64,000 nucleotides of DNA, from NCBI RefSeq assembly GCF_009755665.1, contig NZ_CP046622.1, forward strand, positions 4,774,001-4,838,000, given 5' to 3'. A model generated the notes under the pieces. The model worked only from the letters and a program-made list of their open reading frames with translations. It made no database searches and was not told the DNA's origin. The DNA is from Variovorax paradoxus (lineage in GTDB: Bacteria; Pseudomonadota; Gammaproteobacteria; Burkholderiales; Burkholderiaceae_C). This document shows positions 1-7,256 of the stretch, piece after piece (the first letter of the stretch is position 1; the number at the start of each line of letters is the position of its first letter). The position numbers and the translations under genes were made by a program.

Positions 1-1550
1 TGCAGGTCGCGCGCCTGAAAGCGATAGGCGATGCGGCCGTTGGCACTGTTGAGCACGGCACGCTCCGCCTCCACGGTCCAGTCGCCGGACAGCGCCCATT
101 GGTTGGTGCGCAGCGAAGAAGCCGCCTGGTAGACCTTTGCACGATCTCGCACGACGCCGCCCGGCGAGGCAAAACCGTGCGCGCGCTCGTGGCCCAGGTA
201 GGTTTCGCCGGACAAGGCGGTCTCGAGGCCGGGCTGCGCCTGGGTACCCTGCCCTGAGGGCGAGACCAGCCCGGCGGGAACGCGGGCCTGCCCCGCCTCG
301 GCCAGCAGTTGCTGGATGACCTGTTCGGCCTTGTCGTACCGGCCCTCGCCGAACTGGTGGTGGCGGATGCGCCCCTCCGCATCGATGAAGTAAAACGCCG
401 GCCAGGCCCGGTTACCGAAGGCGCGCCAGATCGCGTAGTCGTTGTCGGTGGCCACGGGGAAGCCGATGCCCAGGTCCTTGGTCGCCCGGCGCACATTGGC
501 CGAGCGTTTCTCGAAAGCGAACTCCGGCGTATGAACGCCCAGCACCACGAGGCCCGCGTCCCTGTACTTCTCGGCCCATGCATTCAGGTAGGGCAGCGTG
601 CGCAGGCAGTTGATGCACGAATAGGTCCAGAAGTCGACCAGCACCACCTTGCCGCGCAGCGCCTCGGGCGTGAGCGGCGGGGAGTTGATCCATTCGGTGG
701 CGCCAGCCAGCGAAGGAAAGCTGCCTTCCACTTGCAGGCCGCGCGCAGGCACCGCGGCCGGGCGGTTGTCCGCCACCCGCACGAAGCCCGGGTCTTCCTG
801 CAAGGCAACCGGCTCCCCATGCGGCTTGCCAGGCTTGATCTTGTCTACCAGCGCCTGCTCCAGCGCCGACGTGGTACCGACCGACAGGCGCGCGAGCAGG
901 CCGGTGTCCAGCCCCAATGCGATTGCGCCCACGCCCACCAGCACGGCCGCACCGGCGGCACGCCGCACCCATTCGCCGGTATGCAGCGACCGCTTCATGA
1001 CCGAGAACACGCGCCCGCCGAACAGCAGCGCGGCCGCCAGCGACGTGCACGCACCCGCGGCATAGGCCAGCAGCAACAGCGAGGTACCCACGCTCGCGCC
1101 ATTGAGCGCCGCGCCGGTCAGGATGAGGCCGAGGATCGGACCCGCGCACGGCGCCCAGAGCAGGCCGGTGCCCACGCCCAGCATGAGCGGCGAGAACACC
1201 GAGCTTGGCACGGCATTGCCTTGCGGCTCGGACATGCGAACGCCCAGCGCCACCAGTGGCCGGCTCATGCGGTCTGCAATGCGCGGAAACAGCAGCGTGG
1301 CGCCGAAAAGCGCGAGCATCGCAATGGCGGCATAGCGCCCATATTCGTTGAGCGTGACGATCCAGCCGCCGCCCACCGCTGCCAGCGTGGCAACGGCGGC
1401 AAAGGCCAGCGCCATGCCCAGCAGCATCGGCAGGCCGTGCGAGCGAAACGGACGGTCGGCGCGTGCGAACACGAAAGGCAGCACCGGCAGGATGCAGGGG
1501 CTCAGGATGGTGAGCACCCCGCCCAGGTAGGCGATGAGGAGGATGAGCAT
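1..1550 (-). CDS. DipZ-like cytochrome c biogenesis/thioredoxin membrane protein (3' end beyond window)
   Basis: Frame reading leftward from ATG 1550 and still open at base 1, so the C-terminus is missing; about 516 codons are visible. The first ~230 residues are hydrophobic segments of the CcdA/DsbD transmembrane type, beginning MLILLIAYLGGVLTILSPC with the conserved proline-cysteine. A second cysteine follows in the segment LLWAPCAGP. A periplasmic thioredoxin domain follows with the active site Cys312-Ile-Asn-Cys315 inside VDFWTYSCINC. The remaining C-terminal part resembles the beta-rich extension of DipZ proteins. The CcdA part of this family passes electrons from cytoplasmic thioredoxin across the membrane to the fused domain. 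The start lies 28 bp after the histidine kinase stop, so co-transcription with it and ohr is likely. The fused thioredoxin is strikingly similar to the free one at 4445-5041. Confidence 0.85.
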   Translation of the reverse strand, partial: MLILLIAYLGGVLTILSPCILPVLPFVFARADRPFRSHGLPMLLGMALAFAAVATLAAVGGGWIVTLNEYGRYAAIAMLALFGATLLFPRIADRMSRPLVALGVRMSEPQGNAVPSSVFSPLMLGVGTGLLWAPCAGPILGLILTGAALNGASVGTSLLLLAYAAGACTSLAAALLFGGRVFSVMKRSLHTGEWVRRAAGAAVLVGVGAIALGLDTGLLARLSVGTTSALEQALVDKIKPGKPHGEPVALQEDPGFVRVADNRPAAVPARGLQVEGSFPSLAGATEWINSPPLTPEALRGKVVLVDFWTYSCINCLRTLPYLNAWAEKYRDAGLVVLGVHTPEFAFEKRSANVRRATKDLGIGFPVATDNDYAIWRAFGNRAWPAFYFIDAEGRIRHHQFGEGRYDKAEQVIQQLLAEAGQARVPAGLVSPSGQGTQAQPGLETALSGETYLGHERAHGFASPGGVVRDRAKVYQAASSLRTNQWALSGDWTVEAERAVLNSANGRIAYRFQARDL

Positions 1551-1578
1551 GATCGGGGTCGTCCGTGAAAGGATGTGT

Positions 1579-2955
1579 TCAATGCGCGGGCGCGGTGCCC
1601 AGCGTGAGCCGGGCCTCCAGCCCGCCTTCGGCGCGGTTGTTGAGCGTGAGCTCGGCGCCCATGGCCATGGCGAGCTGGTGCGCAATGGCCAGGCCCAGGC
1701 CCGTTCCGCCGGTGCTGCGGTTGCGCGAGCTCTCGACGCGGTAGAAGGGCTTGAGCACTGCTTCGAGCTCCTCCGGCGGAATGCCCGGTCCGTTGTCGAG
1801 CACGGCAACCACCAGCTTGCCGCCCTCGGCATGCACCTGCACGCGCACGTCGGTGCCGAACTTCAGTGCGTTGTCGATCAGGTTCATCAAGATCCTGCGC
1901 AGCGCGTTGGGGCGGCTCACGATGGGCGCGCCGGCTTTGCCTTCGAGCCGCACCTGCTGGCCCACGTCTTCGTAGTCGGCCACCATGCTCTCGAGCAGCG
2001 CGTCTGCATCGATGCGCAGTGGCGGCTCCGTCGCGCCATGCAGCGTGCGAGCGTAGGTAACGCCCTCGCGCACGAGGGAGTTCATGGCGTCCAGGTCTTG
2101 CCGAAACTTCTCGCGGTCGTGCTCGTTGTCCATCAGGTCGGTGCGCAGGCGCATGCGGGTGATGGGCGTCTGCAGGTCGTGAGAAATGGCCGCCAGAATC
2201 TCGACGCGCTCGGCCATGTAGCCCGCGATGCGCTGCTGCATGGCGTTGAAGGCGCGCGCCGCATGCGCAACCTCGCTGGGGCCGTCTTCCGCGAGCGCCT
2301 GTCCCTTGAGGTCGGGGCCCAGCTCGTCGGCCGCGGCAGACAGCTGCGCGAGCGGGCGCGTGACCAGCCTCACCGCATACCAGGCGCAAATGGCCAGCAC
2401 CAGCAGCTGCACGACAAGCAGCCACATCACCCAGCCCGACACAGGCATGCCCACGCGCCTGGCATGCACCACCACCGAAGACCCGTCCCCCAGCCGCACC
2501 TGGATCTGCAGCCCCTCGGGCGGCCAGGCCACCTCTCCCACCTTGACGATCTCGAACGGGCGCATCGCTTCGACGATGGCGGCGGCAAACTGGCGAGAAG
2601 CGGGCGAGCCGGGCTCGGTGCCCTCCGCGCTGCCGCCCAGAACAAAGCGGTAGTTGCGCCGCTCCAGCCGCTCGAGCCAACCTGCGCGCTCGGCTGCGGG
2701 AAGGCGGTCGAGAATGGCGACCGAGCTCGCGATGTCGCGCTCGATGCCGATCATCATCAGCTCGCGAAGCGCCATGTTCCGCTCGTAGCGGATCGCGGCA
2801 AAAGTAAGGAGCTGCGCAACGGCCAGGCCCACCACGATGATCAGCGTCACGCGGTAGAACAGCGAATCCGGCAGCAGCCTGCGCCACCCCCTGGCGGCAC
2901 TTGCGGCATTCGCGGCACCGGCCGTGTTCGCAGAAAGGTTCGCGGGAGTGGGCAT
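1579..2955 (-). CDS. Sensor histidine kinase (HAMP, HisKA, HATPase)
   Basis: A 458-residue membrane sensor kinase. The first transmembrane segment is about residues 34-54, followed by a ~115-residue periplasmic sensor region. The second membrane segment is about 174-196, then a HAMP linker. The phosphoacceptor is His259 in ISHDLQTPITR, with N box LMNLIDNALKFG and G boxes LDNGPGIP and GTGLGLAI. The architecture is EnvZ/OmpR-type. The gene lies 32 bp downstream of ohr on the same strand and 28 bp upstream of the dipZ-like gene. Its probable partner is the OmpR-family regulator at 3617-4357, on the other strand beyond ohr, so the usual regulator-kinase operon is split. I infer that the signal relates to redox or envelope stress from the neighbours; no ligand-binding motif identifies it. 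Confidence 0.92.
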   Translation of the reverse strand: MPTPANLSANTAGAANAASAARGWRRLLPDSLFYRVTLIIVVGLAVAQLLTFAAIRYERNMALRELMMIGIERDIASSVAILDRLPAAERAGWLERLERRNYRFVLGGSAEGTEPGSPASRQFAAAIVEAMRPFEIVKVGEVAWPPEGLQIQVRLGDGSSVVVHARRVGMPVSGWVMWLLVVQLLVLAICAWYAVRLVTRPLAQLSAAADELGPDLKGQALAEDGPSEVAHAARAFNAMQQRIAGYMAERVEILAAISHDLQTPITRMRLRTDLMDNEHDREKFRQDLDAMNSLVREGVTYARTLHGATEPPLRIDADALLESMVADYEDVGQQVRLEGKAGAPIVSRPNALRRILMNLIDNALKFGTDVRVQVHAEGGKLVVAVLDNGPGIPPEELEAVLKPFYRVESSRNRSTGGTGLGLAIAHQLAMAMGAELTLNNRAEGGLEARLTLGTAPAH

Positions 2956-2987
2956 GGGCGCTTTCTTCTATGGGCGGCGTGACCGGA

Positions 2988-3407
2988 TCACACCAGGTTG
3001 ATGGCAACGTCGATGTTGCCTCGGGTGGCCTTGGAGTATGGGCAGGTCTGGTGCGCCGCGTCAGTCAGGGCCTGTGCCACTTCGCGGTCCAGGCCCGGCA
3101 GGCTCACGTTCAGCCGCGCCTGCAGAAAATACTCGTTGCCGGCCATGCCCAGGTCGACTTCGGCGTCCACGGCCAGGTCGGGCGGCAGCGTGACTTTCAT
3201 CTTGCCGGCCGCCTTGCCCATGGCGCCGATGAAGCAGGCGGACCAGCCGGCGGCAAACAGCTGCTCAGGGTTGGTGCCGGTGCCGGCGCTGCCGGGCGAA
3301 GAGAGCTTGATGTCCAGGCGGCCGTCGGAGCTGCGCGCTTCGCCGTCGCGGCCGCCCGAAGAGGTGTGGGTCTTGCCGGTGTAGAGGACTTTTTCGATGC
3401 GGGTCAT
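2988..3407 (-). CDS. ohr: Organic hydroperoxide resistance protein Ohr (OsmC family)
   Basis: A 139-residue protein of typical Ohr length. Ohr reduces organic and fatty-acid hydroperoxides to alcohols using two reactive cysteines recycled by a lipoyl system. Here these are Cys58 (GWSACFIGA) and Cys122 (QTCPYSKATRG), in the family positions. The Ohr hallmark near the N-terminus, YTGKTHTSSGGRDG, distinguishes it from OsmC. I chose ATG 3407 because AAGGAATCACC gives a good ribosome site and an upstream in-frame start would add 25 non-homologous residues. It is the first gene of a likely ohr-kinase-dipZ unit. It shares a 47-bp upstream element with the thioredoxin gene at 4445-5041. No MarR-type ohrR is visible nearby, so control may be by that element or the two-component pair. 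Confidence 0.94.
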   Translation of the reverse strand: MTRIEKVLYTGKTHTSSGGRDGEARSSDGRLDIKLSSPGSAGTGTNPEQLFAAGWSACFIGAMGKAAGKMKVTLPPDLAVDAEVDLGMAGNEYFLQARLNVSLPGLDREVAQALTDAAHQTCPYSKATRGNIDVAINLV

Positions 3408-3490
3408 GGTGATTCCTTGATGAAGGTTGACTTGCGTTGGCTTGCGAACGAACGGATTGTTGGGCCGCCCCCGCCCTGCCAACCCGCATT

Positions 3491-3537
3491 GCGTATGCCT
3501 ATGTATCCGCGCAAGAAATCAACACACTACGTTTCAC
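3491..3537 (-). promoter_or_regulatory. Conserved upstream element A (before ohr)
   Basis: A 47-bp stretch 84 bp before the ohr start. It matches 42 of 47 bases of the stretch at 5126-5172, which lies 85 bp before the thioredoxin start. On the minus strand its core reads GTGAAACGTAGTGTGTTGATT followed by GATACA. A shorter match, AACAATCCG, sits at a similar place in both leaders. Equal spacing to two redox genes argues for a shared promoter or regulator site. I cannot assign a sigma factor: TTGATT could be a -35 box, but no good -10 lies at the normal distance. A GC-rich hairpin (CCGCC TTCG GGCGG) lies just beyond it in the divergent spacer. Confidence 0.6.
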
Positions 3538-3616
3538 TGTCGGCCGCCTTCGGGCGGCGGTGACGCTACATTGCGGCTGCGGCCCCTTCCGCACCATCCT
3601 TTCCTTGTTCATTGCC

Positions 3617-4357
3617 ATGACACCCAAGACTTCCGACCACATCCTCATCGTCGACGACGACCGGGAAATCCGCGAGCTGCTCACCACCTACCTGGTGAAG
3701 AACGGCCTGCGGGTGGTCGCGGTGCCCACCGGGCGGCACATGCGCGCCGCGCTCGAGGAGTCGGGCCCGTTCGACCTGATCATTCTGGATTTGATGCTGC
3801 CCGGCGAAGACGGACTGACGCTGTGCCGGGACCTGCGCACCGGCAAGTACAAGGCCACGCCCATCCTCATGCTGACCGCGCGCAGCGAGGAGGCCGACCG
3901 AATCCTGGGCCTGGAGATGGGCGCCGACGACTACCTCGCCAAGCCCTTTTCGGCGCGCGAACTGCTTGCGCGGCTGCGCGCCGTGATGCGCCGCACGCGC
4001 ATGCTGCCGCCCAACATGAATGCCGCCGAGCCGGCGCAGAAGCTGGCATTCGGCGAATGGGAGGTCGACACCGTGGCGCGCCACCTGATTGACGAAAGCG
4101 GCGTGATGGTGGCGCTTAGCGGCGCCGAGTACCGGCTGCTGCGCGTGTTTCTGGACCACCCGCAGAAGGTGCTGAGCCGCGACCAGTTGCTGAGCCTTAC
4201 CCAGGGCCGCGAGGCAGAGCTCTTCGAGCGCTCCATCGACCTGCTGGTGAGCCGGCTGCGCCAGCGGCTGCGCGACGATGCGCGCGAGCCGCGCTACATC
4301 AAGACCGTGCGCAGCGAAGGCTACGTCCTCGCTTCGTCGGTCGAGGCGAAAGACTGA
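3617..4357 (+). CDS. OmpR/PhoB-family response regulator
   Basis: A 246-residue DNA-binding response regulator. The receiver domain covers residues ~8-120, with acidic pocket Asp13-Asp14-Asp15, phosphoacceptor Asp58 (LIILDLMLPGEDG) and conserved Lys109 (YLAKPFSARE). A winged-helix effector domain covers ~145-240, with the typical run FERSIDLLVSRLRQRLRDD. The receiver is of the OmpR subfamily. I chose ATG 3617 (MTPKTSDH); longer in-frame starts run into the divergent promoter region. It is transcribed away from ohr, and the only kinase in the window (1579-2955) is its likely partner. It is convergent with the thioredoxin gene and with a tiny ORF that may overlap its 3' end. Confidence 0.93.
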   Translation: MTPKTSDHILIVDDDREIRELLTTYLVKNGLRVVAVPTGRHMRAALEESGPFDLIILDLMLPGEDGLTLCRDLRTGKYKATPILMLTARSEEADRILGLEMGADDYLAKPFSARELLARLRAVMRRTRMLPPNMNAAEPAQKLAFGEWEVDTVARHLIDESGVMVALSGAEYRLLRVFLDHPQKVLSRDQLLSLTQGREAELFERSIDLLVSRLRQRLRDDAREPRYIKTVRSEGYVLASSVEAKD

Positions 4358-4448
4358 CCGAGGCAACGCACTGGCAGTTGGTCGGGTTGCGCACCTCGTG
4401 CGCCACGCCGCCCGCAAAAAAGAGCAGCGCAAACCAGAGCTTCTTCAT
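4299..4448 (-). CDS. Possible small exported protein (49 aa), coupled to the thioredoxin gene
   Basis: A short frame whose ATG (4448) overlaps the TGA of the thioredoxin gene as ATGA, an arrangement seen for real gene pairs elsewhere in this window. It begins MKKLWFALLFFAGGVAHEV, which looks like a signal peptide, and carries a Cys-Gln-Cys near residue 25. The 3' part overlaps the end of the response-regulator gene on the other strand, and the C-terminal half is Arg/Ser-rich and unconvincing. It is either a small translationally coupled periplasmic protein or chance. I do not recognise it. Confidence 0.35.
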   Translation of the reverse strand: MKKLWFALLFFAGGVAHEVRNPTNCQCVASVSLSPRPTKRGRSLRCARS

Positions 4449-5041
4449 TTGACGCCCCCGCCTGGCGCCGGGGCAGTGGCCGCAGTGCCCGAGGGTTCCG
4501 CAAGCAGCGCCTGGATCTTCTTCTCGGTGACGCCGTAGCTGCCCTCGCCAAAGTGCGAATAGGCAATGCGGCCCTGCTTGTCGATCAGGTACACGGCCGG
4601 CCAGTACTGGTTGTTGAAGGCCCGCCAGGTGCCGTAGCTGTTGTCCTGTGCCACCGCGTGCCTGATCTGCAGGCGCTGGATGGCGTCCTTCACGTTCTTC
4701 GTCGATTTCTCGAACGCGAACTCGGGTGTGTGCACGCCCACCACGGTGAGGCCCTTGTCCTTGTATTTATCGTGCCACTCTTTCACGTGCGGCAGGTGGT
4801 TGAGGCAGTTGATGCAGGTGTAGGTCCAGAAATCGACCAGCACCACCTGGCCCCGCAGCGCTTCGAGCTTGAGCGGCGGCGAGTTGAGCCATGTGTCGAT
4901 ATTCTGGAACTCGGGCGCTGGGCGCGCAAGGCCGGCGGATGCATTGGCGCCGAGCTGCGGCGCGGCAAACGCCAGGGCGGCCACCGATGCGGCGATGGTC
5001 GCGGCAATGCTCGAAGCAATGGCAACGCGGGAGAGCTTCAT
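4445..5041 (-). CDS. Periplasmic TlpA-like thioredoxin-family protein
   Basis: A 198-residue protein with an N-terminal signal peptide (about residues 1-27, ending ALAFAAP) and one thioredoxin/redoxin domain. The active site is Cys76-Ile-Asn-Cys79 within FWTYTCINC. The cis-proline region is NQYWPAVYLID. It should act in the periplasm as a thiol-disulfide exchanger, probably reducing, like TlpA or ResA. The whole domain is closely similar to the thioredoxin half of the dipZ-like gene at 1-1550, including NSPPL, VGVHTPEFAFEK and HFGEG, so the two are probably duplicates. The ATG at 5041 has AAGGAAATCACC upstream, almost the same leader as ohr. The upstream region carries the 47-bp element shared with ohr. 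Confidence 0.92.
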   Translation of the reverse strand: MKLSRVAIASSIAATIAASVAALAFAAPQLGANASAGLARPAPEFQNIDTWLNSPPLKLEALRGQVVLVDFWTYTCINCLNHLPHVKEWHDKYKDKGLTVVGVHTPEFAFEKSTKNVKDAIQRLQIRHAVAQDNSYGTWRAFNNQYWPAVYLIDKQGRIAYSHFGEGSYGVTEKKIQALLAEPSGTAATAPAPGGGVK

Positions 5042-5125
5042 GGTGATTTCCTTGGAGCAATGCGCATGGGCGCGGGTTGATGACGAGCGGATTGTTTTCC
5101 GCCCGCCAAGCCCTCGATGCGTACT

Positions 5126-5172
5126 GCGTATGCCTCTGTATCAGGGCAGAAAATCAACACACTACGTTTCAC
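5126..5172 (-). promoter_or_regulatory. Conserved upstream element B (before the thioredoxin gene)
   Basis: The second copy of the 47-bp element (see 3491-3537), 85 bp before the thioredoxin start. The last 24 bases on the plus strand, from AAATCAACACACTACG to GTTTCAC, are identical in both copies. Its outer end overlaps a perfect 13-bp inverted repeat (5166-5199), so the end of the Bug gene's transcript and the start of the thioredoxin leader are interlocked. Confidence 0.6.
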
Positions 5173-5199
5173 AAGGCGCAGCCGCCCGCCTTGTGAAAC
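5166..5199 (-). terminator. Hairpin after the Bug gene (13-bp perfect stem)
   Basis: GTTTCACAAGGCG and its exact complement, separated by 8 bases, lie 2 bp after the stop of the 5201-6208 gene. The stem is strong enough for an intrinsic terminator, but no run of T follows on the minus strand. It may instead be a processing site or part of the downstream regulatory element, whose GTGAAAC end it includes. Confidence 0.5.
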
Positions 5200-5200
5200 C

Positions 5201-6208
5201 TCAATCCAGCGAAACGTTCGCCTTGCGGATCACATCTCCGAACCGCTTCGTTTCGCTTGCGACGAACTCGTCGAACTGCGGCCGCGTGGTTGGGAATGGC
5301 TCATAGCCGAAGCTCTTGAACTTTTCCTGCACGTCGGGTTCGGCCAGTCCCTTTTCGATGTCGCGCTTGATCTTCTCGGTGACTGCAACAGGCAGGCCCT
5401 TGGGCACCGCAATGGCGTTCCAGCCGATCACCTCGAAGCCTTTGGGACCGCCCGATTCGGCGACGGTCGGCACATCGGGGAAGGCGGCTACGCGCGCAGG
5501 CGCTGCCGCGGCCAGGAAACGGAGCTTGTTCGCGCGCTGCAGCGGCCCGGCGGTGGCACTGCTGCCAAGCGCAAAGGCCAGTTCGCCGGTAGCCACCGAG
5601 GTGTAGAGCTGCGTGGTTTCCTTGTAGATCACGTGCTCCATCTGCGTGCCGGTGGCGGACTCAAAGAGCTCCGAACCCAGGTGCACGGGGTTGCCGACCG
5701 ACCATGAGCCGTAGTCGAGCTTGCCGGGGTTGGCCTTGGCGTCCGCAATCAGGTCGCCGATGGTCTTGTACTTGCTGTTGGTGGCAACGGTAAAGAAGAA
5801 GTAGGTCTTGAAGAGCGGCAGCAGCGCGTCGAAGTCCTTGCCGGCGTCATAAGGCAGCTTCTTGAACAGCGCCGGGTAGGCAGCCAGGTGCACGTTGTCC
5901 AGCACGATGATGTCGTGCCCGTCCTTGGCGCCGCGCTTGAACGCGTCGATGGCGATGAAGCCGTTGCCACCCGGGCGGTTCTCGACCACCACCGGCTGTC
6001 CCCAAGCGCGGGAGAGCTTGTCGGCCACGAGGCGGGCCACACCGTCGGGGCCGCCGCCGACCGGGAACGGCGTGATGATGCGCACCGGCTTGGTGGGAAA
6101 TGCGGCTTGCTGCGCCCCGGCAGTCATCGGCAGCAGGCTGCCGGCAGTGAATGCGAGCACGGCGGCTGCGACGGCGCGGCGCGAAGCCGGCGAACGGAAA
6201 AAGGTCAT
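5201..6208 (-). CDS. Bug-family (TctC) tripartite tricarboxylate solute-binding protein
   Basis: A 335-residue periplasmic binding protein. The signal peptide covers about residues 1-32 and ends TAGAQQ. The Bug core begins FPTKPVRIITPFPVGGGPDG, followed by VVVENRPGGNGFIAID, the two loops that clasp a carboxylate through water molecules. Bug proteins bind small acids or aromatic acids and can work with TctAB permeases; no tctA or tctB is in the window. It lies 70 bp after another Bug gene that is coupled to pcaF, so it is probably the last gene of the pcaIJF transcript. The ligand cannot be told from sequence. Confidence 0.9.
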   Translation of the reverse strand: MTFFRSPASRRAVAAAVLAFTAGSLLPMTAGAQQAAFPTKPVRIITPFPVGGGPDGVARLVADKLSRAWGQPVVVENRPGGNGFIAIDAFKRGAKDGHDIIVLDNVHLAAYPALFKKLPYDAGKDFDALLPLFKTYFFFTVATNSKYKTIGDLIADAKANPGKLDYGSWSVGNPVHLGSELFESATGTQMEHVIYKETTQLYTSVATGELAFALGSSATAGPLQRANKLRFLAAAAPARVAAFPDVPTVAESGGPKGFEVIGWNAIAVPKGLPVAVTEKIKRDIEKGLAEPDVQEKFKSFGYEPFPTTRPQFDEFVASETKRFGDVIRKANVSLD

Positions 6209-6278
6209 GCGGGAAGTCTCCGACTGCTTTTATGAAGAAAGGGAAAGTGGCCGCGGGTCCGGCGGCGGCCGCGCAGAA

Positions 6279-7256
6279 TCAATCGACCGAAGCGCCGGAA
6301 GCCTTGACGATGCCGGCCCACAGCGCACTTTCTCTTGCGATGAGTGCGGCATATTCGGCCGGCCCGCCGAGCAACGGCACGGCGCCCTCCACATCGAGGC
6401 GCGACTGGAATTCGGCGCCGCCTGCCACCTGGAGCATCTGCGCCGACAGCTCTTTCACGAACGCGTCAGGCGTGCCGCGCGGCGCGAGGACACCGTAGGT
6501 GAGCGTGCTTTCGAAGCCAGCTAGCTCGCGCAGCCCCGATTCGGCCACGGTGGGCACGTCGGGCAGCGTGGGCAAGCGCCTGGCTCCGGTGACGGCAATC
6601 GCACGCAGCCGGCCGCCTTTCACCAGCGCGAGCGCGGGCGGAATGACGCTGAACATCATCTGAACCTGCCCGCCCGCGAGGTCGGTGAGCGCAGGATTGG
6701 TGCCCTTGTAGGGAATGTGATTGAGCTTGCTGCCCGTGCGCTGCGCGAAGAGTTCGCCGGTCAGGTGGCCGCCTGTGCCGCTGCCGCTCGATGCGTAGTC
6801 GAGCAGGCCCGGCCGCGCCCTGGCTTCGGCGACGAGGTCGGCCACGCTGCGCACCTTCGATGCAGCAGGCACCACGAGCACCAGCGCGGACGAGGCGAAC
6901 ATCGCGACCGGCAGCAAATCCTTGCGCGCATCGAACTTCAGGCCCTTGTAGAGCGCGGAATTGATCGACACGGTGCCCGTGTGCCCGAGCAGCAGCGTGC
7001 TGCCGTCAGGCGTGCTGCGCACCACCTGCTCGGTGCCGAGATTGCCGCCCGCGCCGGGCTTGTTGTCGACGATGACGCTCGACTTGCGCACTTCGCCGAG
7101 GCCCTTGGCCATCTGGCGCGCGAACACGTCGTTGCCGCCGCCGGCCGCAAACGGAACAACGATGCGAATGGGCTTGCCGCCGGCCTGCTGCGCATTCGCG
7201 GGCAAGCCCACCGCGGCCAGAAGGCCCAGCAGCAAATCGCGTCGGGCGAGATCCAT
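6279..7256 (-). CDS. Bug-family solute-binding protein, coupled to pcaF
   Basis: A 325-residue Bug/TctC-family protein. The start is taken at ATG 7256 (MDLARRDLLLGLLA), giving a normal Tat- or Sec-like leader that ends PANAQQ. A longer frame would run back inside pcaF. The mature part starts with PIRIVVPFAAGGGNDVF, and the second loop is VIVDNKPGAGGNLGTE. The ATG overlaps the pcaF stop codon as TGATG, so translation is coupled to the thiolase. I infer uptake of an aromatic acid or a beta-ketoadipate-pathway intermediate. Confidence 0.9.
   Translation of the reverse strand: MDLARRDLLLGLLAAVGLPANAQQAGGKPIRIVVPFAAGGGNDVFARQMAKGLGEVRKSSVIVDNKPGAGGNLGTEQVVRSTPDGSTLLLGHTGTVSINSALYKGLKFDARKDLLPVAMFASSALVLVVPAASKVRSVADLVAEARARPGLLDYASSGSGTGGHLTGELFAQRTGSKLNHIPYKGTNPALTDLAGGQVQMMFSVIPPALALVKGGRLRAIAVTGARRLPTLPDVPTVAESGLRELAGFESTLTYGVLAPRGTPDAFVKELSAQMLQVAGGAEFQSRLDVEGAVPLLGGPAEYAALIARESALWAGIVKASGASVD

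Noticed and set aside
309..1568. Plus-strand 419-codon frame
   Set aside because: Shadow of the DipZ-like gene, which carries the CINC thioredoxin motif on the minus strand.
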